64,000 nucleotides of DNA. Origin: Prochlorococcus marinus (GTDB lineage: Bacteria > Cyanobacteriota > Cyanobacteriia > PCC-6307 > Cyanobiaceae). How positions within the stretch are numbered: the first letter of the stretch is position 1; each line of letters begins with the position of its first letter. The position numbers and the translations under genes were made by a program. The stretch is from positions 47,625-111,624 of the forward strand of contig NZ_CVSZ01000020.1 in the NCBI RefSeq assembly GCF_001180325.1, read 5' to 3'. The notes under the pieces are model-generated. The model did not search any database. It was not told the DNA's origin and saw nothing but the letters and a program-made list of their open reading frames with translations. This document shows, piece by piece, positions 8,321-17,018 of this stretch.

Positions 8321-9841
8321 TTATTTATCCAAACAGGCTAATGCTTTAAGTATCCCCTTTGCTTTATTTATCGTCTCTTGATATTCATTCTCAGGAAAAG
8401 AATCAGCAACTATTCCAGCGCCTGCTTGCACTGAAACATCATATTTCCCATCTCTTGAAGGTTTAACTATCATGGTTCTTATCGTAATTGCTGTATTTAA
8501 TGCACCATTTATGTCAATAGATCCGTATACACCTGCATAAGGTCCTCTAGCATCTTTTTCAAAATGCTTAATCAATTGCATAGCTCTTATTTTTGGGGCG
8601 CCAGTCACTGTCCCAGCAGGAAAGGATGCTTTGAGCAAATCCCATACATCAGCATTACTTTTTAAGATTCCTTCAACTTGACTGACTATATGCATAACAT
8701 GTGAATATTTCTCAATAACCATTAAATCCTTGACCTTGACAGTACCAATTTCACAAACTCTTCCAAGATCATTTCTCCCAAGATCAATTAGCATTACATG
8801 TTCAGCAATCTCTTTGGGATCTTTTAATAATTCCTTTTCTAATTCGAAGTCTTGTTGATTATCAATACCTCTAGGTCTTGTGCCAGCTATTGGTCTTAAG
8901 CTTGCAACAATCTGACTATTTTTATTTTTTTCTGCTTTAACCATTACTTCAGGACTTGAACCTATCAGATACCATGAGCCGAAATCAAAAAATGACATAT
9001 ATGGAGATGGATTAACCATCCTCAAACTTCTATATAAATTAAAGGGATCATTATTGACTTGAGTTTGAAATCTCTGACTGATAACTATTTGGAAGATATC
9101 GCCCTTTCTTATGTATTCTTTTGCAGAGAGAACTGCATCCTCAAAATCTTTTTTCTCCCAATTACTTTCTAGATCTAAATTCAAATTCTCATTTTCATTC
9201 CAATCTAAAAACTCATTTTCTTTTAGAGGAACTCTCATTAAATTTCTAGTTTTCTGAATTTTAGAAATTGAGTTTAGATACAACTCTTCAATTGAGTCAT
9301 CTTTTGAAGAAGTTGTATCTACATAAACCACGGCAGTAATACATCTTTTTATTTGATCAAAAACAACTAACTGATCAAAAAACATCCAGGAACCATAAGG
9401 GATATTGTTTTCTGCTATTTCATTTATTGGAACGCTTGGTTCTATTCGATTTATTAACTCATAACTCCAAGAGCCATATAACTGTCCAATTGATGGTAAG
9501 CCATCAAGCGTGGTTGACTTATATTCCTTTGTCCAACTTCTTAAAATTTCAAAAGGATCACCTTTATGTTTTTCAGTTTTGCCATTATTCCAAGTTTTAA
9601 CAATTTCTTCTCCATAACAAACTGCTTCCCAAAGAGGTTGAGTAGCAACAATACTCCACCTACCCAAACTTTCCCCACCTTCAACAGATTCAAGAAAAAC
9701 ACCATGAGAATCTTTTGAAGACAACTTTAACCAAGTCGACAATGGAGTCTCTAAATCTGCTGGCCAAGTTTGAATAATAGGTATAAAATTTTTACCTTCT
9801 TTATAAGCCTTTAAAAAACTATCTTTTTGTGAGCTGATCAT
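8321..9841 (-). CDS. trpE: Anthranilate synthase component I
   Basis: The 506-residue product converts chorismate to anthranilate using ammonia supplied by TrpG, the committed step of tryptophan synthesis. The chorismate-binding domain holds PAGTVTGAPKIRAMQLI near residue 405, RPIAGTRPRG near 318 and the final GAGIVADSFPENEYQET. The N-terminal domain has FLES at about 49-52, corresponding to the LLES motif where tryptophan binds in feedback-inhibited TrpE, so allosteric control is probably kept. It abuts gshA downstream, and psaD is 59 bases downstream of its own start on the upstream side. Confidence 0.96.
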   Translation of the reverse strand: MISSQKDSFLKAYKEGKNFIPIIQTWPADLETPLSTWLKLSSKDSHGVFLESVEGGESLGRWSIVATQPLWEAVCYGEEIVKTWNNGKTEKHKGDPFEILRSWTKEYKSTTLDGLPSIGQLYGSWSYELINRIEPSVPINEIAENNIPYGSWMFFDQLVVFDQIKRCITAVVYVDTTSSKDDSIEELYLNSISKIQKTRNLMRVPLKENEFLDWNENENLNLDLESNWEKKDFEDAVLSAKEYIRKGDIFQIVISQRFQTQVNNDPFNLYRSLRMVNPSPYMSFFDFGSWYLIGSSPEVMVKAEKNKNSQIVASLRPIAGTRPRGIDNQQDFELEKELLKDPKEIAEHVMLIDLGRNDLGRVCEIGTVKVKDLMVIEKYSHVMHIVSQVEGILKSNADVWDLLKASFPAGTVTGAPKIRAMQLIKHFEKDARGPYAGVYGSIDINGALNTAITIRTMIVKPSRDGKYDVSVQAGAGIVADSFPENEYQETINKAKGILKALACLDK

Positions 9842-9900
9842 ATTAATAAAGTCAACCCAAATTATAATTATTTTTTTCTTTTAAATCAACTTTAAAGAAG

Positions 9901-10323
9901 TTAATCAAAAGTATTCTTAGTTGTAAATTTCAAACCAGCTGGATTAGGATTTTCACCAATTCTTCTTGGATTATGACCTACTTTCTCTCTACCTTCATTT
10001 ACTTTTTCAGAGAAAACACCATCTTTTGGGTGTAAAAATTCAATATCACCGCCTGGGAAAATTCGGTAGATTTTAAAATCTTCGATTCTTGGTTTAAAGG
10101 CTCTTAATTGTGTCCCTAATGCAAGGCATTGTTCTTTCCTTGCAAAATACATTAGATTATCACCTTCATGCATAATAGCTGCTCCACCGGTCGGTAATTC
10201 AAATGCTTGTTCCTTAGAACTTTTCCATACAATTGCATATTTTTCTTCGGTTTCTGCTGAGTTTAATAAACCCCCGGTACTTCCTATATGCTTTGGAAAT
10301 TGACCAACTAAAGTTTCAGTCAT
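9901..10323 (-). CDS. psaD: Photosystem I reaction centre subunit II (ferredoxin-docking subunit)
   Basis: PsaD is a stromal/cytoplasmic-side PSI subunit that docks ferredoxin and steadies PsaC. The 140-residue sequence shows the family's [20 protein letters not shown] region, the basic stretch [20 protein letters not shown] and the C-terminal [11 protein letters not shown]. The length matches cyanobacterial PsaD. It lies between trpE and a histidine kinase, all on the minus strand, and has its own 110-base leader containing a plausible -10 box, so it is probably transcribed from a private strong promoter. Confidence 0.97.
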   Translation of the reverse strand: MTETLVGQFPKHIGSTGGLLNSAETEEKYAIVWKSSKEQAFELPTGGAAIMHEGDNLMYFARKEQCLALGTQLRAFKPRIEDFKIYRIFPGGDIEFLHPKDGVFSEKVNEGREKVGHNPRRIGENPNPAGLKFTTKNTFD

Positions 10324-10374
10324 TCTTAATTTAGAATTATTTCTTCTAAGAAATTAGCATTCATATTTTGCAAA

Positions 10375-10380
10375 ATTATA
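10375..10380 (-). promoter_or_regulatory. Candidate -10 element of psaD
   Basis: On the minus strand a perfect TATAAT lies about 52 bases before the psaD ATG, in a 111-base gap. No clear -35 box stands 17 bases upstream, as is common for cyanobacterial light-responsive promoters. The predicted leader of roughly 45 bases includes the near-palindrome TTTCTTAGAAGAAA just before the start codon. The assignment rests on sequence match alone. Confidence 0.4.
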
Positions 10381-10434
10381 AATTTACAAGAAATTTTCTA
10401 CATTATTTAATATATGGAAAACTTGTTTCTCATT

Positions 10435-11802
10435 TTATTTTGAATCTGAAATTGGAAAAAATACTGTTAAACCTGTATCTCGCCTCTCTGTGACATGCCC
10501 TCCTAAGCTAGCTAACAACTTTTGAGTAGCATTTTGACTAAGTTGTAAACTACCTGTTTGAGGGTTCCAATTTAAAACAGGACCAATATCAGAAGTGTTA
10601 TCTTTTTTTAGAATTTCTTTTTGATTACTTTCCAGTTTTTGTACTTTTAATTGAAGTTTAAGTTTTTGACCAGCTGGTCTTAATTCTAAAATTAATGTAC
10701 TACCTTCTTTTAATCCTCTAGTATTTTTATTAATTAATCCACTTAACATTAATTCCAATCTTTCAGAATCACTCAAAATTTGCGGAAGTTGATTTGGGAT
10801 ATCAATCTTTAAAGAAATCCCGCGTCGATTTAATTGTTTTTCCCATGAGGGAGTTAGCTTTTTAAAAATTTCGGCTAAATTAATCTTTGCCAAATTATTT
10901 AATGACTGCTCTTCATTACTCACTAATTCTGCTGCATTAAAGATTAAACCAAACCTATCAATTTGTTCATTACATTCATTATCTATTTGAATTAAACGAT
11001 TTTTCATTGATTCGTCCATCTTATATTTTTTTAAAGTTGAACTTATAAGGGTTCTGATTGTTGCCAAAGGCGTTCTTACTTCATGAGATATTGCACGTAA
11101 TAATTTTGCTTCATTTATTTGCACATTTTTTTTATCGTTTTTTACTGAATTCTGTATATTATGATTAGGAGAAATCTTTGCTAATTTTGCCGATAATGTT
11201 GGCCAAAATAATTTTTCAAATTGATTATTAATATTAAGGTCACCTAAATTATTGATTGCATTACGAAATTTTACTCCTTCCTCATAATTTTCTTGGTTTA
11301 ATTTTGCATGCATTAATTCAATTGAAAGCTTAAGGCTTTCTTCATCACACTTCATTAATAGAATTTTCTTATCTTTTTCTCCTACAATTGATAATATGCA
11401 TTGAAAATTTGGAGTGATTATCATCAGAAAAGGTTCATAGCCATCTTCTTGACTAAGATTTAAGACTTTATAATTTTTAACTAAATCGAAATCTTTTTTT
11501 ATCTTGTCTGAATTATTGACTGGTAAAAATCCTGCATTCTCATTCTGAAAATATTGAAACCCCTCAGGAGACCAAAGCCATCCATAAAATTGATTTAAAA
11601 ATTTTTTATCATTAAAAACAGGCAAAGGTGAGGCTACCCAAATTCCCCCATGTTTATAATTCTGAGATAAGAAATCTTTTTGAATAACTTCTAAAGAGGC
11701 CCACCACATTCTTCTGGATGAATCATCATCTAAATGTAAAGTTTGAACTCCTTTAATCAAAAGGTCTTGAATTTTTCTTATAGTTATTTGTGATTTCATC
11801 AA
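10435..11802 (-). CDS. Two-component histidine kinase-like protein with a degenerate ATPase domain
   Basis: A 455-residue soluble protein. The HisKA dimerisation helix is clear, with H-box AISHEVRTPLATIR and phospho-acceptor His240. The following ATP-binding domain is unusual. The N-box position reads LSGLINKNTRG instead of a canonical NLIxNA, and the G1 region lacks the usual DxGxG, having a spacer with SDIGPVLNWNPQTG instead. The last part (LLASLGGHVTERR) resembles the G2-distal end of HATPase domains. Residues 1-200 form an unrecognised sensor region without predicted membrane spans. The start overlaps the rodA stop by four bases, and psaD follows downstream. It may be a weak kinase, a phosphatase or an adaptor. 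The identity is firm at the domain level, not at the pathway level. Confidence 0.75.
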   Translation of the reverse strand: MMKSQITIRKIQDLLIKGVQTLHLDDDSSRRMWWASLEVIQKDFLSQNYKHGGIWVASPLPVFNDKKFLNQFYGWLWSPEGFQYFQNENAGFLPVNNSDKIKKDFDLVKNYKVLNLSQEDGYEPFLMIITPNFQCILSIVGEKDKKILLMKCDEESLKLSIELMHAKLNQENYEEGVKFRNAINNLGDLNINNQFEKLFWPTLSAKLAKISPNHNIQNSVKNDKKNVQINEAKLLRAISHEVRTPLATIRTLISSTLKKYKMDESMKNRLIQIDNECNEQIDRFGLIFNAAELVSNEEQSLNNLAKINLAEIFKKLTPSWEKQLNRRGISLKIDIPNQLPQILSDSERLELMLSGLINKNTRGLKEGSTLILELRPAGQKLKLQLKVQKLESNQKEILKKDNTSDIGPVLNWNPQTGSLQLSQNATQKLLASLGGHVTERRDTGLTVFFPISDSK

Positions 11803-13070
11803 TTTCTGAGTGATCTAGAACGTTTCAATATAGATAAAACAAATCCAATAGATATAAAATTAGTCACCAATGACGTTCGACCATAGCTCATAAAAGGAAG
11901 CGGAATTCCAGTAACTGGTCCTAATCCAATAGTCATAAATAAGTTAATAATTATTTGAAATAAAAAAGTTGAGGCTATTCCAATAACAATCAAAGATTCA
12001 AAGTTAGTCCTAGCAATTGTTGCAGTATTAATTAATTTTTTAATCAAAAAAAAGAACAAAAATAAAACTATTATGCACCCGACAAAACCCAATTCTTCGC
12101 CTAGAGCACTAAATATAAAATCCGTATGTTGTTCTGGTATAAATTGCAAATTAGTCAGCTTACCTTGTAGCAAACCAGTGCCAAATAATCCTCCAGAGCC
12201 AATTGCGATTTGACTCTGTATCAAATGATATCCACCACCTAATGGATCTCTATTTGGATCTAAAAATAAAACTAATCTATCTTTTTGATATTCTTTTAAG
12301 CCGTATTGCCACAAAATTGGTGTCAATTTTGCCACTAATAAATGGAACGAAATAACGAGAGCAGAAAAAATAATTTTCTTTTTTGAAGATCTATAAGCAA
12401 GATATCCCATAACAGGAATCCAGAAAATAAGAAGATTTGGTAAGGTTAGATATAATATAGATGTGATAATACAAAACACTAATATCAAAATCCACTCTAT
12501 GGGCATTTGCGACCAATAGAGCATGACACTTGTCAAAACAAGTAAAACTAAAGAGGTACCTAAGTCCGGTTGAAAGAAAATTAATAACCAAGGAATAACT
12601 ACTAATAATAAAGGCAATACTAAATCTCTTATTGTTAAAATTATTTTTTTGTCGAGTACTAAAGCAAGAGTTAATACAGTACTCAGTTTAGCTACTTCTG
12701 AAGGCTGAAAGGAAAAGATACCCAAGTTAAGCCATCTTTGGGCTCCAGATACTGAAATCCCAAAAAAATAAATTAGTAATAAGGATATTAAAGTACATAA
12801 ATAAAATGGAACCACATACTTTCTAATTCTCTCTAACGGTATATGAGAAATAAAAAATGCTAAAAAATAACCTAAAAAACCAGTTAGGATATGACCTAAA
12901 TAGTTAGATACTAAGAGATCACCCTGAATACTTTTTATTAACAAACCCGAAATAATGACTAAAAATAGAGGAATTACTAGTAATGGAGAAAATAAAAAAC
13001 CTCTATTATGGATATCTTTTTTTTTAAAAAATACTCTCTTATTTAATAAAAAAATTCTCTTAAACATCAA
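11799..13070 (-). CDS. rodA: RodA/FtsW-family peptidoglycan polymerase
   Basis: The 423-residue multi-spanning SEDS protein polymerises glycan strands from lipid II for lateral wall growth. About ten hydrophobic segments are visible. The family landmarks GAQRWLNLG with QPSEVAKL and the final IPLPFMSYGRTSL loop are conserved. RodA rather than FtsW is suggested by the loop FIPEQHTDFIFSALGEELG, although FtsW shares much of it. The gene starts directly after the mrp stop codon and its own stop overlaps the kinase start by four bases, so mrp, rodA and the kinase probably form one transcript. The mreBCD genes about 40 kb to the right would supply its partners. Confidence 0.88.
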   Translation of the reverse strand: MMFKRIFLLNKRVFFKKKDIHNRGFLFSPLLVIPLFLVIISGLLIKSIQGDLLVSNYLGHILTGFLGYFLAFFISHIPLERIRKYVVPFYLCTLISLLLIYFFGISVSGAQRWLNLGIFSFQPSEVAKLSTVLTLALVLDKKIILTIRDLVLPLLLVVIPWLLIFFQPDLGTSLVLLVLTSVMLYWSQMPIEWILILVFCIITSILYLTLPNLLIFWIPVMGYLAYRSSKKKIIFSALVISFHLLVAKLTPILWQYGLKEYQKDRLVLFLDPNRDPLGGGYHLIQSQIAIGSGGLFGTGLLQGKLTNLQFIPEQHTDFIFSALGEELGFVGCIIVLFLFFFLIKKLINTATIARTNFESLIVIGIASTFLFQIIINLFMTIGLGPVTGIPLPFMSYGRTSLVTNFISIGFVLSILKRSRSLRN

Positions 13071-14165
13071 TTAACTAGTAATAAATTGATTCTTTATTAA
13101 TTGAGCTAAATTACCAAATACAAAAGAACTTTCTTTATTGGGCTGGCTTACTGAGATTGGTACTCCCTTATTACTCTCATCAACAAGAGGGATTTCAATA
13201 GGAATTTGAGCTAATAATGGTAAGTCATTTTCTTTAGCTAATGTTTGACCGCCACCTTTACCAAAAATTTCATATTTTTTACCTGGCATATCTGGCGGAA
13301 TAAATACTGACATATTTTCTACAATTCCCAGTAAAGGCACTCCGAGTTGTTTAAACATTGCTAATCCCCTCCTTGCATCTTGCAAAGATACTTTTTGAGG
13401 AGTAGTGACAACTATAGCTCCAGAAATAGGCACAGATTGAGAAAGTGATATTTGAGCGTCTCCTGTTCCTGGAGGTAAGTCAATAACCAAAAAGTCAAGA
13501 TTATTCCATTCAACTTGGTACAAAAATTGTCGGATGATGCTATTAAGCATTGGTCCTCTCCATATAACTGGCTGCCCTTCTTCTATGAGGCAACCCATTG
13601 ATACCAATGAAATTCCATATTTATTTATTGGTATTAATCTTTGATCACTGCCACTACCTTTTGTAACCTTTGGATTCTGTTCAGCAACTCCCATCATCGA
13701 GGGAGTATTAGGTCCATATATATCTGCATCCAGTAAACCAGTTCTTAAGCCTAATTTAGCTAGAGAACAAGCGAGATTAACTGCAATGGTGCTTTTCCCT
13801 ACTCCACCTTTACCACTGCTGACAGCTATGATATGTTGAATTCCATCAATCTTCTGCAACTCAGGTAAATTACTTTGATTTTGAGATTCTGTTTTGGAAG
13901 GATTATTGTCTATCTCTATTTGAACATCATCAATATCTTCAAAATCCAGTAATACTTCTCTAACCTCTTGTACAATTCTATTTCTCTGAGAATTGGCAAA
14001 CGATGGTAATGATAATGTTAAGATTACTCTTGGTATATTTACTCTTACATTTTTAATCCAAGCTAATTCAATTACATTTCTCCGTGATCCAGCATCTAGA
14101 ACTTTTTGTAAAGCAAAATTTGCATCTTCTATTGTGGTCATTAAATTTTTAAATATTTTGGACAA
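13071..14165 (-). CDS. mrp: Mrp/ApbC/HCF101-family iron-sulfur carrier P-loop ATPase
   Basis: This 364-residue MinD-like ATPase transfers iron-sulfur clusters to client proteins; in plastids its relative HCF101 serves photosystem I. An N-terminal MIP18/DUF59-like domain (residues 1-90) precedes the deviant Walker A SSGKGGVGKSTIAVN near 115-129, the DADIYGPN switch and PPGTGDAQ. The family's CxxC near the ENM motif is replaced by residues without cysteine (ENMSVFIPPDMPG), as far as I recall also seen in other cyanobacterial homologues. It heads the mrp-rodA-kinase run. Its closeness to psaD fits a PSI assembly role, but that is inference. Confidence 0.9.
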   Translation of the reverse strand: MSKIFKNLMTTIEDANFALQKVLDAGSRRNVIELAWIKNVRVNIPRVILTLSLPSFANSQRNRIVQEVREVLLDFEDIDDVQIEIDNNPSKTESQNQSNLPELQKIDGIQHIIAVSSGKGGVGKSTIAVNLACSLAKLGLRTGLLDADIYGPNTPSMMGVAEQNPKVTKGSGSDQRLIPINKYGISLVSMGCLIEEGQPVIWRGPMLNSIIRQFLYQVEWNNLDFLVIDLPPGTGDAQISLSQSVPISGAIVVTTPQKVSLQDARRGLAMFKQLGVPLLGIVENMSVFIPPDMPGKKYEIFGKGGGQTLAKENDLPLLAQIPIEIPLVDESNKGVPISVSQPNKESSFVFGNLAQLIKNQFITS

Positions 14166-14300
14166 GTTAGTCGACTGTTAAAAAGATTAAGAACTATGTC
14201 GAACTATCAAATAATAGGCAATAAGGACCCCCTAAGAGAAATTATAAAGAGAAACTTATAATTAACCAAAAAAATTTTTTCTTCAAGATTTACTAAATAC

Positions 14301-15329
14301 ATGTTGAAAGAACCTCCTAAAAACTCGAGAGAAAAAACTAAAAATCTCTTATTAACTCTACAAGACAAAATTTGTTCAGGACTCGAAAATGTAGATGGCA
14401 AAGGAAAATTTACAGAAGAATCCTGGCTTAGAGACGAAGGAGGCGGTGGAAGATCAAGAGTGTTGAAAAATGGTTCTATTTTTGAGCAAGCAGGCGTAAA
14501 TTTCTCGGAAGTACAGGGAAAAGAATTACCTCAATCTATAATCTCTCAAAGGCCCGAAGCAAAAGGTCATGAATGGTTTGCTACAGGAACTTCTATGGTT
14601 TTGCATCCCAAGAATCCCTATGTTCCTACAGTCCATCTGAATTATCGATATTTCGAAGCTGGTCCAGTTTGGTGGTTTGGAGGAGGCGCAGACTTAACCC
14701 CTTTTTATCCTTATCTGTCTGATGTGAGAAATTTTCATAACGAGCATAAAAAAGCTTGTGATAAAGTTGATGAAGATTTACATAAAGTTTTCAAACCATG
14801 GTGTGATGAATATTTCTTTTTAAAACATAGAAATGAATCTAGAGGCATAGGAGGTGTTTTTTATGATTATCAAGATGGTTCAGGCAATATTTATAGAGGA
14901 AATAATCAAGATGGAGAGGCATCAAAAGCTTCACAAAGTATCAGCAAATCTAATTTAAATTGGGATAATTTATTTTCTTTAGCAGAAAACTGTGGTCAGG
15001 CATTCCTGCCTTCATATTTGCCCATTATTGAAAAAAGAGCTTCTCAAACATATTCATCGAAGGAAAGAGAATTCCAGCTATATCGAAGAGGTAGATATGT
15101 CGAATTCAATTTAGTTTGGGATAGAGGGACAATTTTTGGACTACAAACAAATGGCAGAACTGAATCTATATTAATGTCCTTACCGCCTTTAGCTAGATGG
15201 GAATATGGATATGAAGCTAAAAAGGGTTCTCGAGAGGAATTTCTCACATCAATTTTTACAAAACCCCAAGATTGGATAAATGATAAAGAGTTAGAGAAAT
15301 TCTGTATAGAGAATAATATTTTTGATTAA
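14301..15329 (+). CDS. hemF: Oxygen-dependent coproporphyrinogen III oxidase
   Basis: HemF decarboxylates two propionates of coproporphyrinogen III with oxygen to give protoporphyrinogen IX, on the way to heme and chlorophyll. The 342-residue protein shows GGGGRSRVL near residue 49-57, [32 protein letters not shown] and [15 protein letters not shown], all typical of the aerobic enzyme. The length is normal. It is divergent from mrp across a 135-base gap that holds no recognisable site, and convergent with the CCB-type gene. Confidence 0.97.
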   Translation: MLKEPPKNSREKTKNLLLTLQDKICSGLENVDGKGKFTEESWLRDEGGGGRSRVLKNGSIFEQAGVNFSEVQGKELPQSIISQRPEAKGHEWFATGTSMVLHPKNPYVPTVHLNYRYFEAGPVWWFGGGADLTPFYPYLSDVRNFHNEHKKACDKVDEDLHKVFKPWCDEYFFLKHRNESRGIGGVFYDYQDGSGNIYRGNNQDGEASKASQSISKSNLNWDNLFSLAENCGQAFLPSYLPIIEKRASQTYSSKEREFQLYRRGRYVEFNLVWDRGTIFGLQTNGRTESILMSLPPLARWEYGYEAKKGSREEFLTSIFTKPQDWINDKELEKFCIENNIFD

Positions 15330-15357
15330 AAATTATCGAATTAAATTTAAAAGTATC

Positions 15358-15915
15358 TTAAATAGGTGTTTTAAATAAAGAACCGTCACTTTGCAATTGA
15401 AGTTTTTCTCCAAGTTCATTTTCTAAAGAGATTAATTCATCCCTATGAGCTCTTAATCTCATGAAAGTTGAATCATTTTCATTTTCGTTGATCAACCTTA
15501 ATTCGAATTTCTCCTCTCTTGCTGATTTATTAAAATAAACAATTCCAGACAAAGGGCCACCAATTAATCCCAAAAGAATAGGCCACCAACCTAATTCAGG
15601 ATATATTTGAATAATTACTAATCCCAAAGCACAAGAACCAAAACCACCAAGAAAACCTAAAAAAATTGCTAAAAATTTACTTGAAACAACTTGACCCTTA
15701 AATATTAAAATTCTTTGTTCAAAATCTCCTCCTGTTTGCTTCCATCCCCTCAACTTAAGCCACTCACATAAACCATTTAAAACCTCAATTGGCTTCTGAG
15801 AAGATGTAATCTCAACGATGGTTGTTCTATCTTTACTGGAAGCCCTAAGAAAAAAAAATAATCCTATCGACAAGAGAATTGTCAGCAATAATGTGGAATT
15901 TAAGTTATAGGACAT
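15358..15915 (-). CDS. Cofactor assembly of complex C subunit B (CCB2/CCB4-like) membrane protein
   Basis: A 185-residue protein with an N-terminal membrane span (residues 8-24) and a hairpin of two more spans around residues 79-130, separated by a soluble section with LCEWLKLRGWKQTGGDF. This layout and the glycine-rich hairpin FLGFLGGFGSCALGL match the cyanobacterial and plastid CCB2/CCB4 family, which takes part in covalently attaching heme c(n) to cytochrome b6 of the b6f complex. It is convergent with hemF. The family call is moderate because it rests on recalled family appearance. Confidence 0.7.
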   Translation of the reverse strand: MSYNLNSTLLLTILLSIGLFFFLRASSKDRTTIVEITSSQKPIEVLNGLCEWLKLRGWKQTGGDFEQRILIFKGQVVSSKFLAIFLGFLGGFGSCALGLVIIQIYPELGWWPILLGLIGGPLSGIVYFNKSAREEKFELRLINENENDSTFMRLRAHRDELISLENELGEKLQLQSDGSLFKTPI

Positions 15916-16077
15916 TAAAAATTTTTTCTAGTAATTCTAGAATAAAAATTAAAGTTACATCTTATTATATTTTTTTAGGATTATTCTGTAAAATGTTCTG
16001 AAAAGATAAAAATTTTTAATTAAATAAAATCCTAAGTAATATTCTAAATCTTAAATGACCTTAAATAATTATTAAAA

Positions 16078-16713
16078 ATGACTATTGAAAATGAAAATGT
16101 TGATCTTCTTTATAACGATTTAACAGCAGATTTATACAATCTTTATAAAAAATCATCCTACCTAGCTATTGACACTGAAGCAATGGGTTTAATTCATGGA
16201 AGAGATAGACTATGTTTAGTACAAATATGCAATGAATTTAAAAAAACATCCTGTATAAAAATAGAACTTAATACATCCTTTTCACCTCATTTAAAAGCAC
16301 TTCTTGAAGATAACAAAATTACAAAAATATTTCACTATGCGAGATTTGATGTAGCAGCTCTAAAATGCAATCTTGAAATTAATACAAAAAATATTTTTTG
16401 TACAAAAATTGCTAGTAAGTTGGCAAGAACTTATACAAATAAACACGGCTTAAAGGATTTAATTAATGAATTGTTAGGTATAGAATTGGACAAAAGCTCG
16501 CAAAGTAGTGATTGGGGCAGCAACGAAGATTTAACAAAAGAACAATTAGATTATGCAGCAAATGATGTGAGATATTTAATTGAAGCTATGCATAAACTAA
16601 AAGTCATCTTAGAAAGAGAGAATAGATATGAATTAGCTCAAAAATGTTTCGAAACAGTTTCTGTACATGCTGATTTAGACATACTAAAATTCTCAAATAT
16701 ATTTGAACATTAA
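16078..16713 (+). CDS. rnd: RNase D-like 3'-5' exonuclease (DEDDy family)
   Basis: The 211-residue protein is a stand-alone DEDDy exonuclease domain. ExoI is AIDTEAMGL (Asp and Glu metal ligands), ExoII is HYARFDVAAL, and ExoIII is YAANDVRYL with the Tyr four residues before the last Asp. It lacks the HRDC domains of E. coli RNase D, as usual in cyanobacteria. A role in tRNA or small RNA 3' trimming is likely but not shown. A 162-base AT-rich gap separates it from the preceding divergent gene and holds nothing I can identify. Confidence 0.88.
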   Translation: MTIENENVDLLYNDLTADLYNLYKKSSYLAIDTEAMGLIHGRDRLCLVQICNEFKKTSCIKIELNTSFSPHLKALLEDNKITKIFHYARFDVAALKCNLEINTKNIFCTKIASKLARTYTNKHGLKDLINELLGIELDKSSQSSDWGSNEDLTKEQLDYAANDVRYLIEAMHKLKVILERENRYELAQKCFETVSVHADLDILKFSNIFEH

Positions 16714-16716
16714 TAA

Positions 16717-16983
16717 TCAATCTTCAGTTAAAAAATTATCTTCACCATCAAGAGTTTCCATAAGCTTATCAAGTATTCTTGAAGAACTTAATTTATCTTC
16801 ATCATTTTTTTCACAAATTTTTAAAACATTTTGCGCAACTTGTATTTTTTCTTGAATAGTTTTAGAGCCTTCTTTTGCAATTTGAATTTCTACTTTCTTT
16901 TTAGCAGAAGATAAGCTGATACTCATAAGTTTTGCAATCTCTGCACAAATTTTTAGATATTGTCGATCATTTATTGGATACAT
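16717..16983 (-). CDS. Conserved small hypothetical protein
   Basis: An 88-residue, highly charged, mostly helical protein with two Lys/Glu-rich amphipathic segments (AKKKVEIQIAKEGSK and the following 25 residues) and an acidic C-terminus ending in DGEDNFLTED. No signal peptide, membrane span or known domain is visible. It lies between an RNase D-like gene (convergent, three bases apart) and the LpxB-related gene (same strand, 35 bases away). Codon use looks like the surrounding genes, so it is likely real. I do not recognise a function. Confidence 0.6.
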   Translation of the reverse strand: MYPINDRQYLKICAEIAKLMSISLSSAKKKVEIQIAKEGSKTIQEKIQVAQNVLKICEKNDEDKLSSSRILDKLMETLDGEDNFLTED

Positions 16984-17018
16984 AAAAGAATTAATAATTA
17001 ATATACTAGTGCCATTTA

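Noticed and set aside
15916..16077. AT-rich gap between CCB-type gene and RNase D-like gene
   Set aside because: I searched for small RNA, promoter pairs or a short gene and could not support any.
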